A stretch of DNA of 64,000 nucleotides from Paulownia fortunei. Lineage: Eukaryota; Streptophyta; Magnoliopsida; Lamiales; Paulowniaceae. Position numbers and translations under genes: made by a program. This document shows, piece after piece, positions 33,906-44,829 of this stretch. The notes beneath the pieces are model-generated. The model did no database searches. It was not told where the DNA came from and worked only from the letters and a program-made list of their open reading frames with translations. The DNA is taken from NCBI GenBank assembly GCA_019321725.1, contig CM033106.1, forward strand, positions 30,926,118-30,990,117, written 5' to 3'. The first letter of the stretch is position 1, and each line of letters starts with the position of its first letter.

Positions 33906-34675
33906 CACATTATTGATTATAGTAGAGATGGATGTCGCTCTGAGTTACATTGATACGCATATACTTGAAACCATTCAAGAAAAGTCTGCTTGTAGGATCA
34001 GAAGTTGTTTGAGTAAAGAATAATCTTGAGTTCAAAATATTTTCTAGCATCAAGCTGTCTGTACTGGCTAAGTGCCATCGAAAATGGTAGACATTTATTT
34101 CTTTTAAATATTCACTGTTCAGTCTATTATAACATCCTTTGGTGCTATTGATGGTTAGAAGACAGAACCATGTAGTTTTTCAATCTAGTGTCCACTTGAA
34201 TGACTCCTCACCACACTTCAAATGCGAAGTATGTCCTAACTTATAATTCCGCTATCTTGATTAAAATGTTAAGTAGGTTTCTCGTTTACATTTACTGAAT
34301 AGGAAAAAGAATTGAAGCAGCTTGGAGCAGAGTGGCCTAATAATAATACCATTGACCACAAGACCTGGTCAAGCCTAAGGAAATTTAAACGTTTTTCCAG
34401 TCAGGGATTAAAGCATCATATGGTAAGGAAACTATCCAGCTTTATAGAATTAGATAAGAACGATGCTGAAATTGATATAGATTCTGTTTTGCTGATGCTT
34501 TCTAGTTCCGGGAGTTGCTGAAAAAATTACAGGAATGTATGGACTTCTCATAAAGAAATTTCTCATATCAGGAGAGCTGAATTTTCTGCCAAATTTTTAC
34601 TACATAAGAATAGGCAAATTCTGAGTAAGTCATCTTTACAAAAATGTACTTTACAAAAACACTAGAGGTTAAATA

Positions 34676-34926
34676 TCAACTTCTATTCATGCTAGATGCA
34701 AGATCAATGAAGACATCCTCACTGCAGGGAAGTGTGAGGCCGCCCGTTGGATGATCAAAGCCAAATTCTTCTTCAGCTTGGTTTAACAAGTCTTGAAATG
34801 AAGGCTGGTTCAAGCAAGAAATTGGAATAACAAACCTTTTCTTGTCATCCCCAACATAAACAGCAGTATATCACTTTGGAACATTTGATGATTAGCATGG
34901 ACAATACGTGGCATACGGATGGCCAT
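34676..34926 (-). pseudogene. SAUR pseudogene, module III
   Basis: From ATG 34924-34926 the frame starts MAIRMPRIVHAN. Relative to the module I and II copies, about 16 bp are deleted, removing the shared early TGA and shifting the frame. In the SAUR frame a new TGA replaces Gly in the PKG motif, then [29 protein letters not shown] and [17 protein letters not shown] are well preserved. Dead by different lesions. Confidence 0.85.
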
Positions 34927-35139
34927 GGTTCTATAGAAGATAGTTCCTCAAGAGGGACAGAAAAAGGGATGACTGAAACTTAATTTGAGTCTGCTTTTGC
35001 GGAGACTTATGTTGGTTGTATAATCGATTATGCACTCACATTTAAGTATTTATAAATGATCAACACATCTTCAATTGCAGGCTATGTGGTGAAGAGGTAT
35101 TTGGGTTGGGGCCAGAGAGGCACATGATTACATGTGGGC

Positions 35140-35410
35140 TTGCACATTTGTTGAAGAGCATAAGACCCTACGACTTATGATAACAAACAGCAGAAACTCC
35201 CCCTTGTAATGAATATAACGATACAGAAAAGGCTCTCAATGCTATATGAAGACCTAACAGGCCCCAGACATCTGAATATCTCTGTGTATATGATATGTAC
35301 TCTTTAGGCCATGTTATCTTAAATGCTGAGTTATGTCTTGCAACATAAACTTAGTTTGGTATCTAATATTTCAAATTATATTAGATGATTGACAGACAGA
35401 TACATGTGAT
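35140..35410. repeat. Type-A upstream spacer, copy III
   Basis: Matches 27480-27745 and 30480-30780 (shared AACAGGCCCCAGACATCTGA core) with more indels. It precedes SAUR 35624-35905. Confidence 0.75.
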
Positions 35411-35507
35411 CTCCCATTTGCTATTGTCTTTTGCCTGGTAATATGGACCCTATTTAAATTGTCTATTCACCACAATTCTATATGTGAAGGCTATTCATCT
35501 ATATATA
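35403..35507 (+). promoter_or_regulatory. Promoter of type-A SAUR 35624: CATGTG and TATA box
   Basis: CATGTG at 35403-35408. The second element is degenerate (CCATTTG). TATATATA at 35500-35507. Confidence 0.55.
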
Positions 35508-35623
35508 GAACTATGCCAATTCATGTCCCTTACAGCTATCTAAGCCTTCAATAGTTTCAGCAGTAATTCTACAATTTCCACTAAGCTTTCTCTTGTTCAA
35601 TAAAGAAAGACCCTGCCAATACC

Positions 35624-35905
35624 ATGGCTATCCGCCTGCCTCGTATTACTCGTGCCAAACAACTTCTTCGATGGTCTTTAGTGGCTGAAAACCATATTCC
35701 TAAAGGATATTTTGCAGTTTATGTTGGAGAAGGTGAAAAGAAGAGATTTGTTGTTCCAATATCATTTTTAAACCAACCATCATTTCAACAATTGCTGAAC
35801 CAAGCTGAGGAAGAATTTGGGTTTGATCATCCAATGGGTGCCCTTACAATTCCATGCAGTGAGGAAGTATTCAATGATCTCACCTCTCAGTTGAGTGGAT
35901 TGTGA
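35624..35905 (+). CDS. Type-A SAUR, module III (93 aa)
   Basis: Intact intronless SAUR with ACCATGG start context at 35624. N-terminus [17 protein letters not shown], then [51 protein letters not shown], ending LTSQLSGL. Close to the module II type-A protein. The 3' motif ACACAGTTTTGTA lies at 35933-35945. Confidence 0.94.
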   Translation: MAIRLPRITRAKQLLRWSLVAENHIPKGYFAVYVGEGEKKRFVVPISFLNQPSFQQLLNQAEEEFGFDHPMGALTIPCSEEVFNDLTSQLSGL

Positions 35906-35945
35906 GATTTAATAGTAGTATTCATTTGTAGAACACAGTTTTGTA

Positions 35946-37480
35946 GGTGAACAGTATACAGTTAGCACAGTCGCTTGGGGAGGGAAATGATGTCTCCCCA
36001 TGAAAGAGAAAATCTTCTTTGCCTTGTAAGAAGTATATCCTATTAAAATTTTGTTTCACATTGTTAGCCAATTTCTGATGCAATTATTCTTGGTTAAATT
36101 ATTTTTTCTATTTGGGAAGGTAGATCGTGTTCTTTTTCCATTAGGAATGCCTGGACGTTTAAGGAATTTAAGGATTATAATTTTTTAGTTATATCGGCTA
36201 CTCTGGTATTCACAACAAAGATTTGTCAAGAAGCACGGTTACCACTTTACTGGCTATCTAGTAAATATTCCACTTACTGATAGATTAAACTGATCGGATG
36301 ATAGAAACTGTGGAAAGTTTTGGCCTTTGTTGATATTGGCAGATAAGACTGAAAGTTTGCTGTAGTACTAAAATGGTGTCTGATGAGAATAGATGTATTT
36401 TTGAACATGGTGCTAGTGTATTACGAAGCATAGATTTTTTTTAGTGAAATTATACTGCTTTCTGATTTTCTTTTGAGAATATTATCTAGGCTATGTTTGA
36501 AATGCGAGAAACATAATGAACCTCCAACAGATCAACATCCACTTAATGAGGCATTGTATTAAGACTCATGGTTTCTCCCATTAATAACCATGATAGTCTC
36601 TCATGAATGTTACTAGACATGACTTTGTTTTATATGAATGAACGCATCTTTCATTCCCTCAATCTGCTTTTTCCCATATTTTCTTGCAATGCTGTGTAGA
36701 GGGTATTACAGAAAGGGAAAAATATGTGCACTAAAATCATCAAGAGCCTCATAAGGCCTTTTTGTTATTCATGCATGACCAACTTAGTAGTTACCTCCTT
36801 TATGTGGAAAAGGTACCTCTTTTAAGCCTCATATATATTCAGATCTTTCTGCTAGTGGATTCATGTTATAGCTCAAGTTTCCAAGTTATAGAAGGATGTC
36901 TTATTATTCCTGAAACATTATTACTTTAGCAGCAATTCTTACCTGTCATGTCATCCGTAAAACTAACCCATAAAACTAAATAGAGTTCCAATATTTTCAT
37001 GATTGTCACGGGACATATTGGCATGAGCCTCCAATTTCTCCATGCCCATCATGCTTCTGTTCCAATACGTCTAATAACATGGACCTTTCTGCTTGGTTAA
37101 TTGTAAAGCTACATATTCCAAAGCACAACGCTGAATTTATTCTGATACGGAGAGAAAATTTAGTTCGCTCAATGGACCAAGTTTCCGTTTTGTGCTCAAT
37201 CCACATGACCTTATAGATAAGCAGACACAAGATAAATTTTGTAGGACTGATTATTGCATATAAATGTAATGTGTGCTGCTGACCTCAAATAGCTAAACCA
37301 AAGTAATCCAACTAAACTTTTAGATTGTTTAGGTGGGCATGAGATATCAAATATCATTATCTGCTTCATTTCAGCCAGGTCCTTTGGAGGCTTAAGGCTA
37401 TATCGCTGGGGTGGTTAGGGAACATTTTTTCCAGAAGACAATTGCTTCATTTTGTTTGTCTGAAATCATTATGATGATTG
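35946..37480. other. Spacer between type-A and type-B SAUR of module III
   Basis: AT-rich sequence; parts align with the module II spacer. No gene is seen. Confidence 0.45.
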
Positions 37481-37491
37481 GAAGACAAAAG

Positions 37492-37620
37492 CATGTGATT
37501 CCTCATGTGCCTATGTTTCTCTGATTCCACCAGCCAGATATGTCCTGCAAGCCTCTTCACCATTCAATTTAGATTTTGAAGGATAAGAAATTTTGTACAT
37601 GATCTCACCTATATATATAT
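37492..37620 (+). promoter_or_regulatory. Promoter of type-B SAUR 37757: paired CATGTG and TATA box
   Basis: CATGTG at 37492-37497 and 37504-37509, 12 bp apart. Alternating TATATATATAT at 37610-37620. Confidence 0.6.
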
Positions 37621-37756
37621 GCACAATATGGACTTACAACCAGCAACAAGTCCTAAAAAGGCTTATCTTTCTCAGCTCTCATTTGATTCCCAAAAACTTT
37701 CCAAGAGTATTTTCCTTTTCACCATTTGCTTCAGCTGAATATACTTAAACATAACC

Positions 37757-38038
37757 ATGGCCATTCACCAAATCCTTAAACGTTCTTCATCATCAGCGAA
37801 AAGATCAACCTCAACAGGATCAGCTGATGTTCCAAAGGGGCACTTTGCTGTTTATGTTGGGGAGGGCGAGAAGAAGCGCTTTGTTATCCCAATATCATAC
37901 TTGAACCAGACTTCATTTCAGGATTTACTGGGTCAAGCTGAAGAAGAATTCGGGTTTTATCATCCAATGGGTGGACTCACCATTCCTTGCAGTGAAGATG
38001 TATTCATGGATCTCACTTCTCGCTTGAGCAGAACATGA
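37757..38038 (+). CDS. Type-B SAUR, module III (93 aa)
   Basis: Intact intronless SAUR, ATG 37757. N-terminus [17 protein letters not shown], then [51 protein letters not shown], ending [12 protein letters not shown] replaces the type-B HH before PMGG, and one extra residue (SAD) lies before VPKG. The 3' motif lies at about 38061. Confidence 0.94.
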   Translation: MAIHQILKRSSSSAKRSTSTGSADVPKGHFAVYVGEGEKKRFVIPISYLNQTSFQDLLGQAEEEFGFYHPMGGLTIPCSEDVFMDLTSRLSRT

Positions 38039-38074
38039 TACAGACTAGGCTTTAGAGGAGTACAATTTTGTAAC

Positions 38075-39400
38075 TAGCTAGTTTTATGGACAGACTTTCT
38101 TCTATATATATTTCTTGTTCTCACACCCATACAATATTTTGTCGCGAAAAGATTTAACCCTGAAACAAACATACAACATGAATAGATGAAAATCTTGATA
38201 TGTACCAAGCCATTTTGAGAGACGGAAGCTTTAACTAGTTCAAGTTTTCATAAATCCTTTGACTCAACTTTTCTACTGTTCATGATTCATGTTGTTGCTT
38301 TTTTCTGTTTTCCTTCCCATAAGTAAGAATTACTAGCAATAACTTTAAACAAAAAAAGATTCTGATGAGCACTTTTCTTCCAGGAATTAGTGTATTTTCT
38401 CTATTTAAGGTCTAAACAGCTCTATATCACCAATAAATTCATCATTCTTTGACTGCAAAAACTATTGCAAGAACATCTTGTTAATTCTTACTCTTTACTA
38501 CGTAGTCAACTTGCACTGTAAGAGAGATGCGCTCATGAAACTATTGGCCTCTAGTGAAGGTATGTGTTAAGAAACAAAATCAGACAGCGTATAATCCATG
38601 TTCCTCACACTCTGTAGAATGTTATACAGTATAAATGAAACTAATATGCATGTCTTAGACAATTTTCACTTGTTATAAGTAATCTAGGGCCTAGAATCAT
38701 CACTTAGAAGTTTCTGTTATATATTGGATCACAAACAGCATACACACAATAAGCATCATTATTGTAGGTAATATGTGGATGTTAAATAAGTATTGAAGAT
38801 TATAGCCCCATGCCAGTAGATTATAAGAAGCATCATCTCACGACGAAATGAACAATTTATCTGGCCCCAAATCCTGGCCAGTGTCTAAGAGATCTGTTAC
38901 TGTTAAGGTGGTCCTCAATTTTTCTTGATCTCTGACTTCAGCAAAGCTAAACAAAGACTTCAATTTCATACATTCCTGTATTCTGTCCTCAACCAAATGA
39001 ACTGATGGACATGTATTTTTCTATTATGAAAACAAACCAAACTGAAATAGAACTCTGTTCTATCAAATATATTGACTGCAAATCTCAAGATATAAGTGGC
39101 AGCCATTTCTTGACGTTTGTTTGGGTAGAAAATATTACAGAATTTTAGTAGAAGGGAACCATGATTTGGTTCAAAAAATTTGGCAGTTGTCTGCTTAGAT
39201 TCAGCAAATAATAAATTTGCATCAGAATACCAAGTTTCAAGATGCTTTTGGCTCTGAAACTACCAAAATCATTGTTCAAGACATAGCATGTATATCTGTA
39301 TTTATAATCTCCCCACTCAGTACAAACACAAAAGTTTATACAAGCCTATTCTACTAGTCTACAAATTTTGTCGGCAAAAATCTTATGCCATAGCTACATT
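38075..39400. other. Spacer between modules III and IV
   Basis: AT-rich, no coding sequence supported. No orphan CATGTG pair of the module I/II kind was found here. Confidence 0.4.
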
Positions 39401-39419
39401 CTGAAATAAAGGCCTACCC

Positions 39420-39570
39420 AAGCAAGAACGAGATCAATGAACATGACCTCACAGCAAGGAGTTGTGAGACTGCACATTGGGTGATCAAAACCGAATTTTT
39501 TCTTCAGCTCGATAAATCTAAAAATATAGGTTGATTCTAATTTGTGTTTTCGAACAATAAACGCTTCATG
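39420..39570 (-). pseudogene. SAUR fragment, module IV (minus strand)
   Basis: The C-terminal half is readable on the minus strand: KKKFGFDHPMCSLTTPC followed by CEVMFIDL, matching [17 protein letters not shown] and VFIDL of SAURs. The middle part is badly degraded (FIELKKK for the LLNQAEEE region) and no intact N-terminus is seen. It holds the same position relative to the type-A gene as the minus-strand pseudogenes of modules I-III. Confidence 0.7.
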
Positions 39571-39615
39571 TGCACAATGCCAAACTGTTGGTACTAGCGA
39601 GGGACATTTGATTAT

Positions 39616-39621
39616 GAGACA
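39616..39621. promoter_or_regulatory. GAGACA AuxRE-like element 556 bp upstream of SAUR 40172
   Basis: Same GAGACATC context and nearly the same distance from the gene as at 30451. Confidence 0.4.
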
Positions 39622-39943
39622 TCAGTGCTTTCCTAATAATTATCAAGAACTTAGAATTGCATATTTGTTGAAGGGCAGAAGGCCCAACAACTTACAGTAA
39701 CAAACAGCAGAACTCCTTGAAATTAGGCCACAAGAACGTACAGAAGCTTCTCTCAGTGAAATGTAGGGAGCCCAAGTGACCCAAGAAATATGATTATGAT
39801 ATGTTGAAGTGATGATATAGTGGTCCTGTCTTGGCCATTTTTTCTGAAATGATGAGGAGTAATATCTTGCAAGTTGCAACACATATGTACTTTGGTTGTT
39901 ATACTTCCCATTAATTATTTTCTTGATGATCGACAGACAGATC

Positions 39944-40063
39944 CATGTGATCCCTCATGTGATAGTGTTTCAGCCTGATTGTATGGTCCCTTTCCAAATT
40001 TTCTCTTCACCACACAATTTTTATAAGCAAAGGATGTCAAAGATTTCCATCAATCTATATATA
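39944..40063 (+). promoter_or_regulatory. Promoter of type-A SAUR 40172: paired CATGTG and TATA box
   Basis: CATGTG at 39944-39949 and 39956-39961, 12 bp apart; the only type-A promoter with both elements intact. TATATATA at 40056-40063. Confidence 0.6.
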
Positions 40064-40171
40064 CACATACTTGAACAGCCAACACAAGTCCTACACAACT
40101 ATCTTAGCTTTTCACTTGTTTCAGAAGGCCTTTTACAATCTCCACATACTACATTGCCTGAACCATCAGCC

Positions 40172-40447
40172 ATGGCCATCCGCCTGCCTCGTATTAGTCA
40201 TGCCAAGAAACTTCTCCGATGGTCTTCACCAACTCAGAAGCATATTCCTAAAGGATATTTTGCAGTTTATGTTGGGGATGGTGAAAAAAGGAGATTTGTT
40301 GTTCCAATATCATACTTGAACCAGTCGTCATTCCAGAAATTGTTAAGTCAAGCTGAGGAGGAATTTGGATTTGACCATCCAATGGGTGGCCTCACAATTC
40401 CCTGTAGAGAAGATGTCTTCATTGATCTCACCTCTCAGTGGAGTTGA
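40172..40447 (+). CDS. Type-A SAUR, module IV (91 aa)
   Basis: Intact intronless SAUR. The open frame runs 92 codons further upstream, through the promoter, but the ATG at 40172 (GCCATGG context) gives the family start [17 protein letters not shown]. Domain: [51 protein letters not shown], ending LTSQWS. It is two residues shorter at the C-terminus than the module II and III type-A proteins. The fragment at 42864-43011 shares its distinctive Trp-Ser ending. Confidence 0.93.
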   Translation: MAIRLPRISHAKKLLRWSSPTQKHIPKGYFAVYVGDGEKRRFVVPISYLNQSSFQKLLSQAEEEFGFDHPMGGLTIPCREDVFIDLTSQWS

Positions 40448-40692
40448 TGAGATTGGATGGCAGCATCCCTTTTGCAGAACACAATTTTGTAGCATAACAC
40501 AGTTTAAAATCTTGTATATGGCGGAAGGAAATATTCTCTTCCCATGAAAGAAAAGTTTATTTTCCTTGTACAAAATACAAAATAGTATATCAATGTATAA
40601 TTTTTTTTATCATGTTATCAATCAATTTATGATGCAGTTTGTCAATAAGTCACAACACTATTTCCCACACTTTTTCCATTTCTCAATAGAAA

Positions 40693-40910
40693 CTTTGTGC
40701 CAAGTCTACTTTCCTCTTCTTTGTTATGGAACTATAAGAGGTTTTTAGGTTGATTTATTCATATTGACTATTTTGTTATTCACATCCAAGATTTGTCAGA
40801 AACAATGCTTACCACTTATGGAGGACTTTGAGAATTCCAACTGCCAATACATTAAAAACTGATGTGCCTCTCAAGAGGGGGTTGAAGCTGTGGAACTCTC
40901 CATATTTAAA
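40693..40910. repeat. Downstream block of SAUR 40172, source copy of the 42455 insert
   Basis: About 218 bp beginning CTTTGTGCCAAGTC and ending CCATATTTAAA, repeated with few differences at 42455-42671. Confidence 0.8.
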
Positions 40911-41719
40911 CATTGGCAAATAATACTGTGATGGTATCAGATGTGTTTTTCAGATGGCACTTGTATAATGCAGATATTCAAACTCTTATTAATTGAATAA
41001 ACACTAAATTGCAATTTTGGAGAGATGTCATGCTTATATTGTCAGAAATGGAAGATAGTTCAATGAATCCACTTTATGATCAGACTCAACATATACTTCA
41101 GTCTTTCTTATTGCAGAATGATTCTTTTATGGTTCTAATTGTAGCCATACCGTTGGACTATAGTTCAGAATATATTATCCCCTCAGTGGCTTAAAGTGTT
41201 CTGGCACTTGCATCTTTGTCAATAAGCATCATGATGTGAGCAGCTTATTCTCCAACCCCTTTGTGCTTGTCCATGTTATAACTCATTTAATAATGTCGAT
41301 CTTTAAGTTTGACAAACCATAAACTAATTTAAGGCAGAAATATGAAGATTTTTACACTGGCTTAGTTCACTCTTAGACCAAGTATCTGATTTGTTCTCAA
41401 ATCCTGATGGATTCAGAGGCAACAAGGCAAATTATGGTGGCCTGGCAAGTGACATCATCATTCTTTAATTTATCTAGTATTTTCACACATTAATGATCGT
41501 TGCTGACCTGAAATTCAGCAGATCAAAAAAATCTAAAGAAATCTGCAGATTTTTTTTATTTTATTTTTTCCTAGAGGGAGGCATCACATATTTTACCACA
41601 TTTATTTCAGCCGGGTCCTATGCGGTTTTGTTGCTGGAGGTGGTAGGGAATAATGTTTCTAAGATGACAAATCATTCATAATGTTGCTTTGAAATCTTTT
41701 GAAGATTTGAAGACAAATC

Positions 41720-41829
41720 CATGTGATTTTGTTTCTCCAAGTTTGCCAGCCACCACATATCCTCTTGTCTCTTCACCACTCAATCTAGATTCTGAAGGAT
41801 ACGGCATTTACAAGTTCATCTATATATAT
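41720..41829 (+). promoter_or_regulatory. Promoter of type-B SAUR 41969: CATGTG and TATA box
   Basis: CATGTG at 41720-41725. The second element of the pair has been removed by a small deletion. TATATATAT at 41821-41829. Confidence 0.55.
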
Positions 41830-41968
41830 GTGTATGGCACATTTCAAAGCTCACAACCAGCAACAAGTCCTTTGAAAACTCAGCTTCTCAGTTTCACTTG
41901 CTTCCCAAGACTCTCGCATATTCCTTCATTTTCATCTTCAGCTTCACCAAGATTACTTTAATAAAGCC

Positions 41969-42247
41969 ATGGCCATTCACAGAATGCTTAGACGATCTTT
42001 ATCATCCGAAAAAAGATCAACTTCAACAGGAAATGAAGTTCCAAAGGGGCATTTCGCTGTTTATGTTGGGGAGAGTGAAAGGAAGCGCTTTGTTATTCCA
42101 GTATCATACTTGAACCATCCTTCATTTCAGGATTTGCTATGCCAAGCTGAAGAAGAATTCGGGTTCCATCATCCAATGGGTGGCCTCACCATTCCTTGCA
42201 GTGAGGAGTTATTCATTGATCTCACCTCCCGATTGAGCAGAACATGA
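41969..42247 (+). CDS. Type-B SAUR, module IV (92 aa)
   Basis: Intact intronless SAUR, ATG 41969 in GCCATGG. N-terminus [17 protein letters not shown], then [51 protein letters not shown], ending LTSRLSRT. Very close to the module II and V type-B proteins. Confidence 0.94.
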   Translation: MAIHRMLRRSLSSEKRSTSTGNEVPKGHFAVYVGESERKRFVIPVSYLNHPSFQDLLCQAEEEFGFHHPMGGLTIPCSEELFIDLTSRLSRT

Positions 42248-42442
42248 TATATACTAGGTCTTAGAGCAATACAATTTTGTTGTTAGCTAGTTCCTGGACA
42301 AACATTTTTTTTTTCCTCTTTTCCTTTTTCTACACACAGAAGATACTTTGTCGGGTATAAAATGTATCCCTGGACAAATTAATGGTGTTACTTATGAAAG
42401 ATTTTGTACACTCTGCGCCATTTTCAAATGCGAAGGCATTAT

Positions 42443-42688
42443 CTAGTTAAAGTTCTTTGTGCCAAGTCAACATTCTTCTTCTTTGTTTTGGACTATAAAA
42501 GGTTTTTAGGTTGATTTATTCAGATTGGCTATTTTGTTATTCACATCCAAGATTTGTCAGAAACAATGCTTACCACTTACTGAGGACTTTGAGAATTCCA
42601 GCTGCCTATACATTAAAAACTGATGTGCCTCTTAAGAAGGGTGTGAAGCTGTGGAACTCTCCATATTTAAATCCTAGTTAAAGTTCTT
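42443..42688. repeat. 217-bp duplicated segment inserted between 15-bp direct repeats
   Basis: CTAGTTAAAGTTCTT occurs at 42443-42457 and again at 42674-42688. The sequence between them matches 40693-40910 downstream of SAUR 40172. The structure looks like a templated insertion with duplication of the landing site. Confidence 0.7.
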
Positions 42689-42863
42689 ATCATAAACTCT
42701 AAATCATGAGCTCAACAATGCATATGTTCGTCATTTATTTTGTTGCTTTTTGCAGTTCTCTTTCCCGTAAACTTTATTGCCCAACATTTTCTTCCATGTT
42801 CTTCACTGGAAGAAAAGTATACTCTAATACGATGTTTTCCATTTTATGACAGAGAGTATGACT

Positions 42864-43011
42864 AGAAAAGATATGTTGTTCCAATATCATTTCTAAACCA
42901 GCCATCATTCTGGAAATTGGTAAATCTAATTTGGGTATGATCATCCTACGGGTGGCCTCAAATTCCCTGTAGCGAGGATATCTTCATTGACATCACCTGT
43001 CTGTGGAGTTG
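42864..43011 (+). pseudogene. Type-A SAUR fragment, module V
   Basis: Starts inside the domain: [20 protein letters not shown], then frameshifts, DHPTGGL and a further shift within the TIPC region. The whole N-terminal half with PKGxFAVYVG is missing. The end resembles SAUR 40172 (Trp-Ser), and the 3' element GACACAGTTTTGTA follows at 43046. Confidence 0.85.
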
Positions 43012-43059
43012 CACTATGGGATTGGATTGTATATTCATTTGCAGGACACAGTTTTGTAG

Positions 43060-44200
43060 GAATAGTATGCACTTTTGGCTCTGCAACTTGGGAAGGGAAA
43101 TATGATCTCCCATGAACAAAAGGAGTTTCTTTTCCTTTGTAGAAAATACATACAAACAAAACATTTTCTTTCATAATCAATTCATGCTGCATCTGTTCAG
43201 GTCCTGCATTGAAGGCACAACACTCTCTTTCCCAGTTATTCCATTTCTGAAGGAATCAAATTGTTCTGTTTGAGTCACATACATTGCCTATTCTTTTATC
43301 CACAATCTAGATTGTCCAGAAAAATTCTTGCCAGTTGCTACTAAACTGGGGCGTTTTTGAATATTCCACTTGCTGATAAACTAAACTGGGCACAATAAAG
43401 TTGTCCCAGGTTTTCGCCAAACTTTACTGTTGGCAGATGAGACTAAAAGTCTGTTATTTTATTTCTGGAATGGTCTCTGCAATGAGATGGGATGTATTTT
43501 GAACATGGTTCTTGTATAATGCAGAGACTGATCTTCTAAAAATGGAGTTATACTTTCATCTAGATAATGTCCAAAATCCGAGAAAGGTAAGTAACTTCAA
43601 ACAGGTCCAGTACTTATTGATGTATTATTGTAAGACTCGTCGATTCTTCCATTAATAATCATGAAACTGCCTCTCAACAATGCTCTTAACATTGACTGAC
43701 TCTTCTTCCTGTCAATTTGCCGTCCATAAAACAATATACAGCTCCAATATCCATATGTTTGTCGAGAAACATTGTCACATGAAAAACCAATTTTTCTCCA
43801 AGTACTACATGCTTGTACATGCATGGCAAATTCAGTAATGTGGACCTTTCAGTTTGATTAATTGTAAACCATTGTTCGACAGAACAATGTGAGATTTTAT
43901 CCAGGAAAAATGAAACTTTAGTTAACTCATTACAAATATCTGCATTGTCTCAATTTAAATTGCCCAACAGATTTGCAGACCACAAGAAAATTTCAGTAGG
44001 CTGACATTGCTAATCAATTTGCATACCAAAAATAGACAGCTCAGAGGAATTCAAATAGATTTGTGCATCTTTAGGTGTAAGTTAGGTATCACACACCGCT
44101 ATCTCATTGATTACAGAGGGCCCTTTAAGGGGTTTCTTGCTGGGGGTGGTACTAAAAAACAGTCTTCAAGAGTACAAATGCTTCATTTTGCTTGTCCGAA
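43060..44200. other. Spacer between type-A fragment and type-B SAUR of module V
   Basis: Aligns in part with the A-to-B spacers of modules II-IV. No gene is seen. Confidence 0.45.
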
Positions 44201-44227
44201 ATATTTACGATGATTGGAAGACAAATC

Positions 44228-44361
44228 CATGTGATTCCTCATGCGCTTATGTTTCTCAAACTTCGCCAACCACCGTACATCTACTGAGCCTCTTCACCAC
44301 TCAATCTTGATTTTTTTGAAGGATATGACATTAATGACATGTTCCTCTATATTATATATAA
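44228..44361 (+). promoter_or_regulatory. Promoter of type-B SAUR 44502: CATGTG pair (one mutated) and TATA box
   Basis: CATGTG at 44228-44233, then CATGCG at 44240-44245 (one mismatch, 12 bp spacing kept), and TATATATAA at 44353-44361. Confidence 0.55.
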
Positions 44362-44501
44362 CCACAATGTGTGCCTAAAACCAGCTACAAGTCCTAAGAA
44401 AACTTAGCCTTCTCAGCTTTCATTTGCTTCACAAAAACTCATCCAAGATTTCTTTCATTTCCCACTTTCTGCTTCAGCAAGATTTATTTTTGAATACAAC
44501 C

Positions 44502-44780
44502 ATGGCCATTCATAGAATGCTTAGACTATCTTTATCGACAGAAAAAATATCAACTTCATCAGGAACTGAAGTTCCAAAGGGGCATTTTGCTGTTTATGTT
44601 GGGGAGAATGAAAAGAAGAGGTTTGTTATTCCAGTGTCATACTTGAACCACCCTTCATTTCAAGAATTGCTATGTCAAGTTGAGGAAGAATTCGGGTTCC
44701 ATCACCCAATGGGTGGCCTCACCATTCCTTGCAGTGAGGATTTATTCATTGATCTCACCTCTCGCTTGAGCAGATCATGA
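44502..44780 (+). CDS. Type-B SAUR, module V (92 aa)
   Basis: Intact intronless SAUR. The frame is open for 26 codons upstream, but the ATG at 44502 (ACCATGG) gives the shared type-B start [17 protein letters not shown]. Domain: [51 protein letters not shown], ending LTSRLSRS. Val replaces Ala before EEEF, as in the frameshifted copy at 28123. Last gene of the array. Confidence 0.94.
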   Translation: MAIHRMLRLSLSTEKISTSSGTEVPKGHFAVYVGENEKKRFVIPVSYLNHPSFQELLCQVEEEFGFHHPMGGLTIPCSEDLFIDLTSRLSRS

Positions 44781-44829
44781 TACATATAGTGTACTGAGTT
44801 TTAGAGTAGCACAATTTTGTATACTAGTT

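Larger units (their letters stand above)
29571..34560. repeat. SAUR array module II (dead SAUR -, type A +, type B +)
   Basis: The most complete module: pseudogene 29685-29963 (-), SAUR 31000-31281 (+), SAUR 33026-33304 (+) and a trailing orphan-promoter block. Spacers align with modules I and III. Boundaries are approximate. Confidence 0.7.
34561..39340. repeat. SAUR array module III (dead SAUR -, type A +, type B +)
   Basis: Holds pseudogene 34676-34926 (-), SAUR 35624-35905 (+) and SAUR 37757-38038 (+), with spacers matching module II. Boundaries are approximate. Confidence 0.7.
39341..42454. repeat. SAUR array module IV (dead SAUR -, type A +, type B +)
   Basis: Fragment 39420-39570 (-), SAUR 40172-40447 (+) and SAUR 41969-42247 (+). 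More diverged from modules I-III than those are from each other. Confidence 0.65.

Noticed and set aside
39896..40171. Long N-terminal extension of SAUR 40172 (open frame 92 codons upstream)
   Set aside because: The extension crosses the CATGTG pair, TATA box and leader shared with other type-A promoters, and the family start MAIRLP is at 40172.
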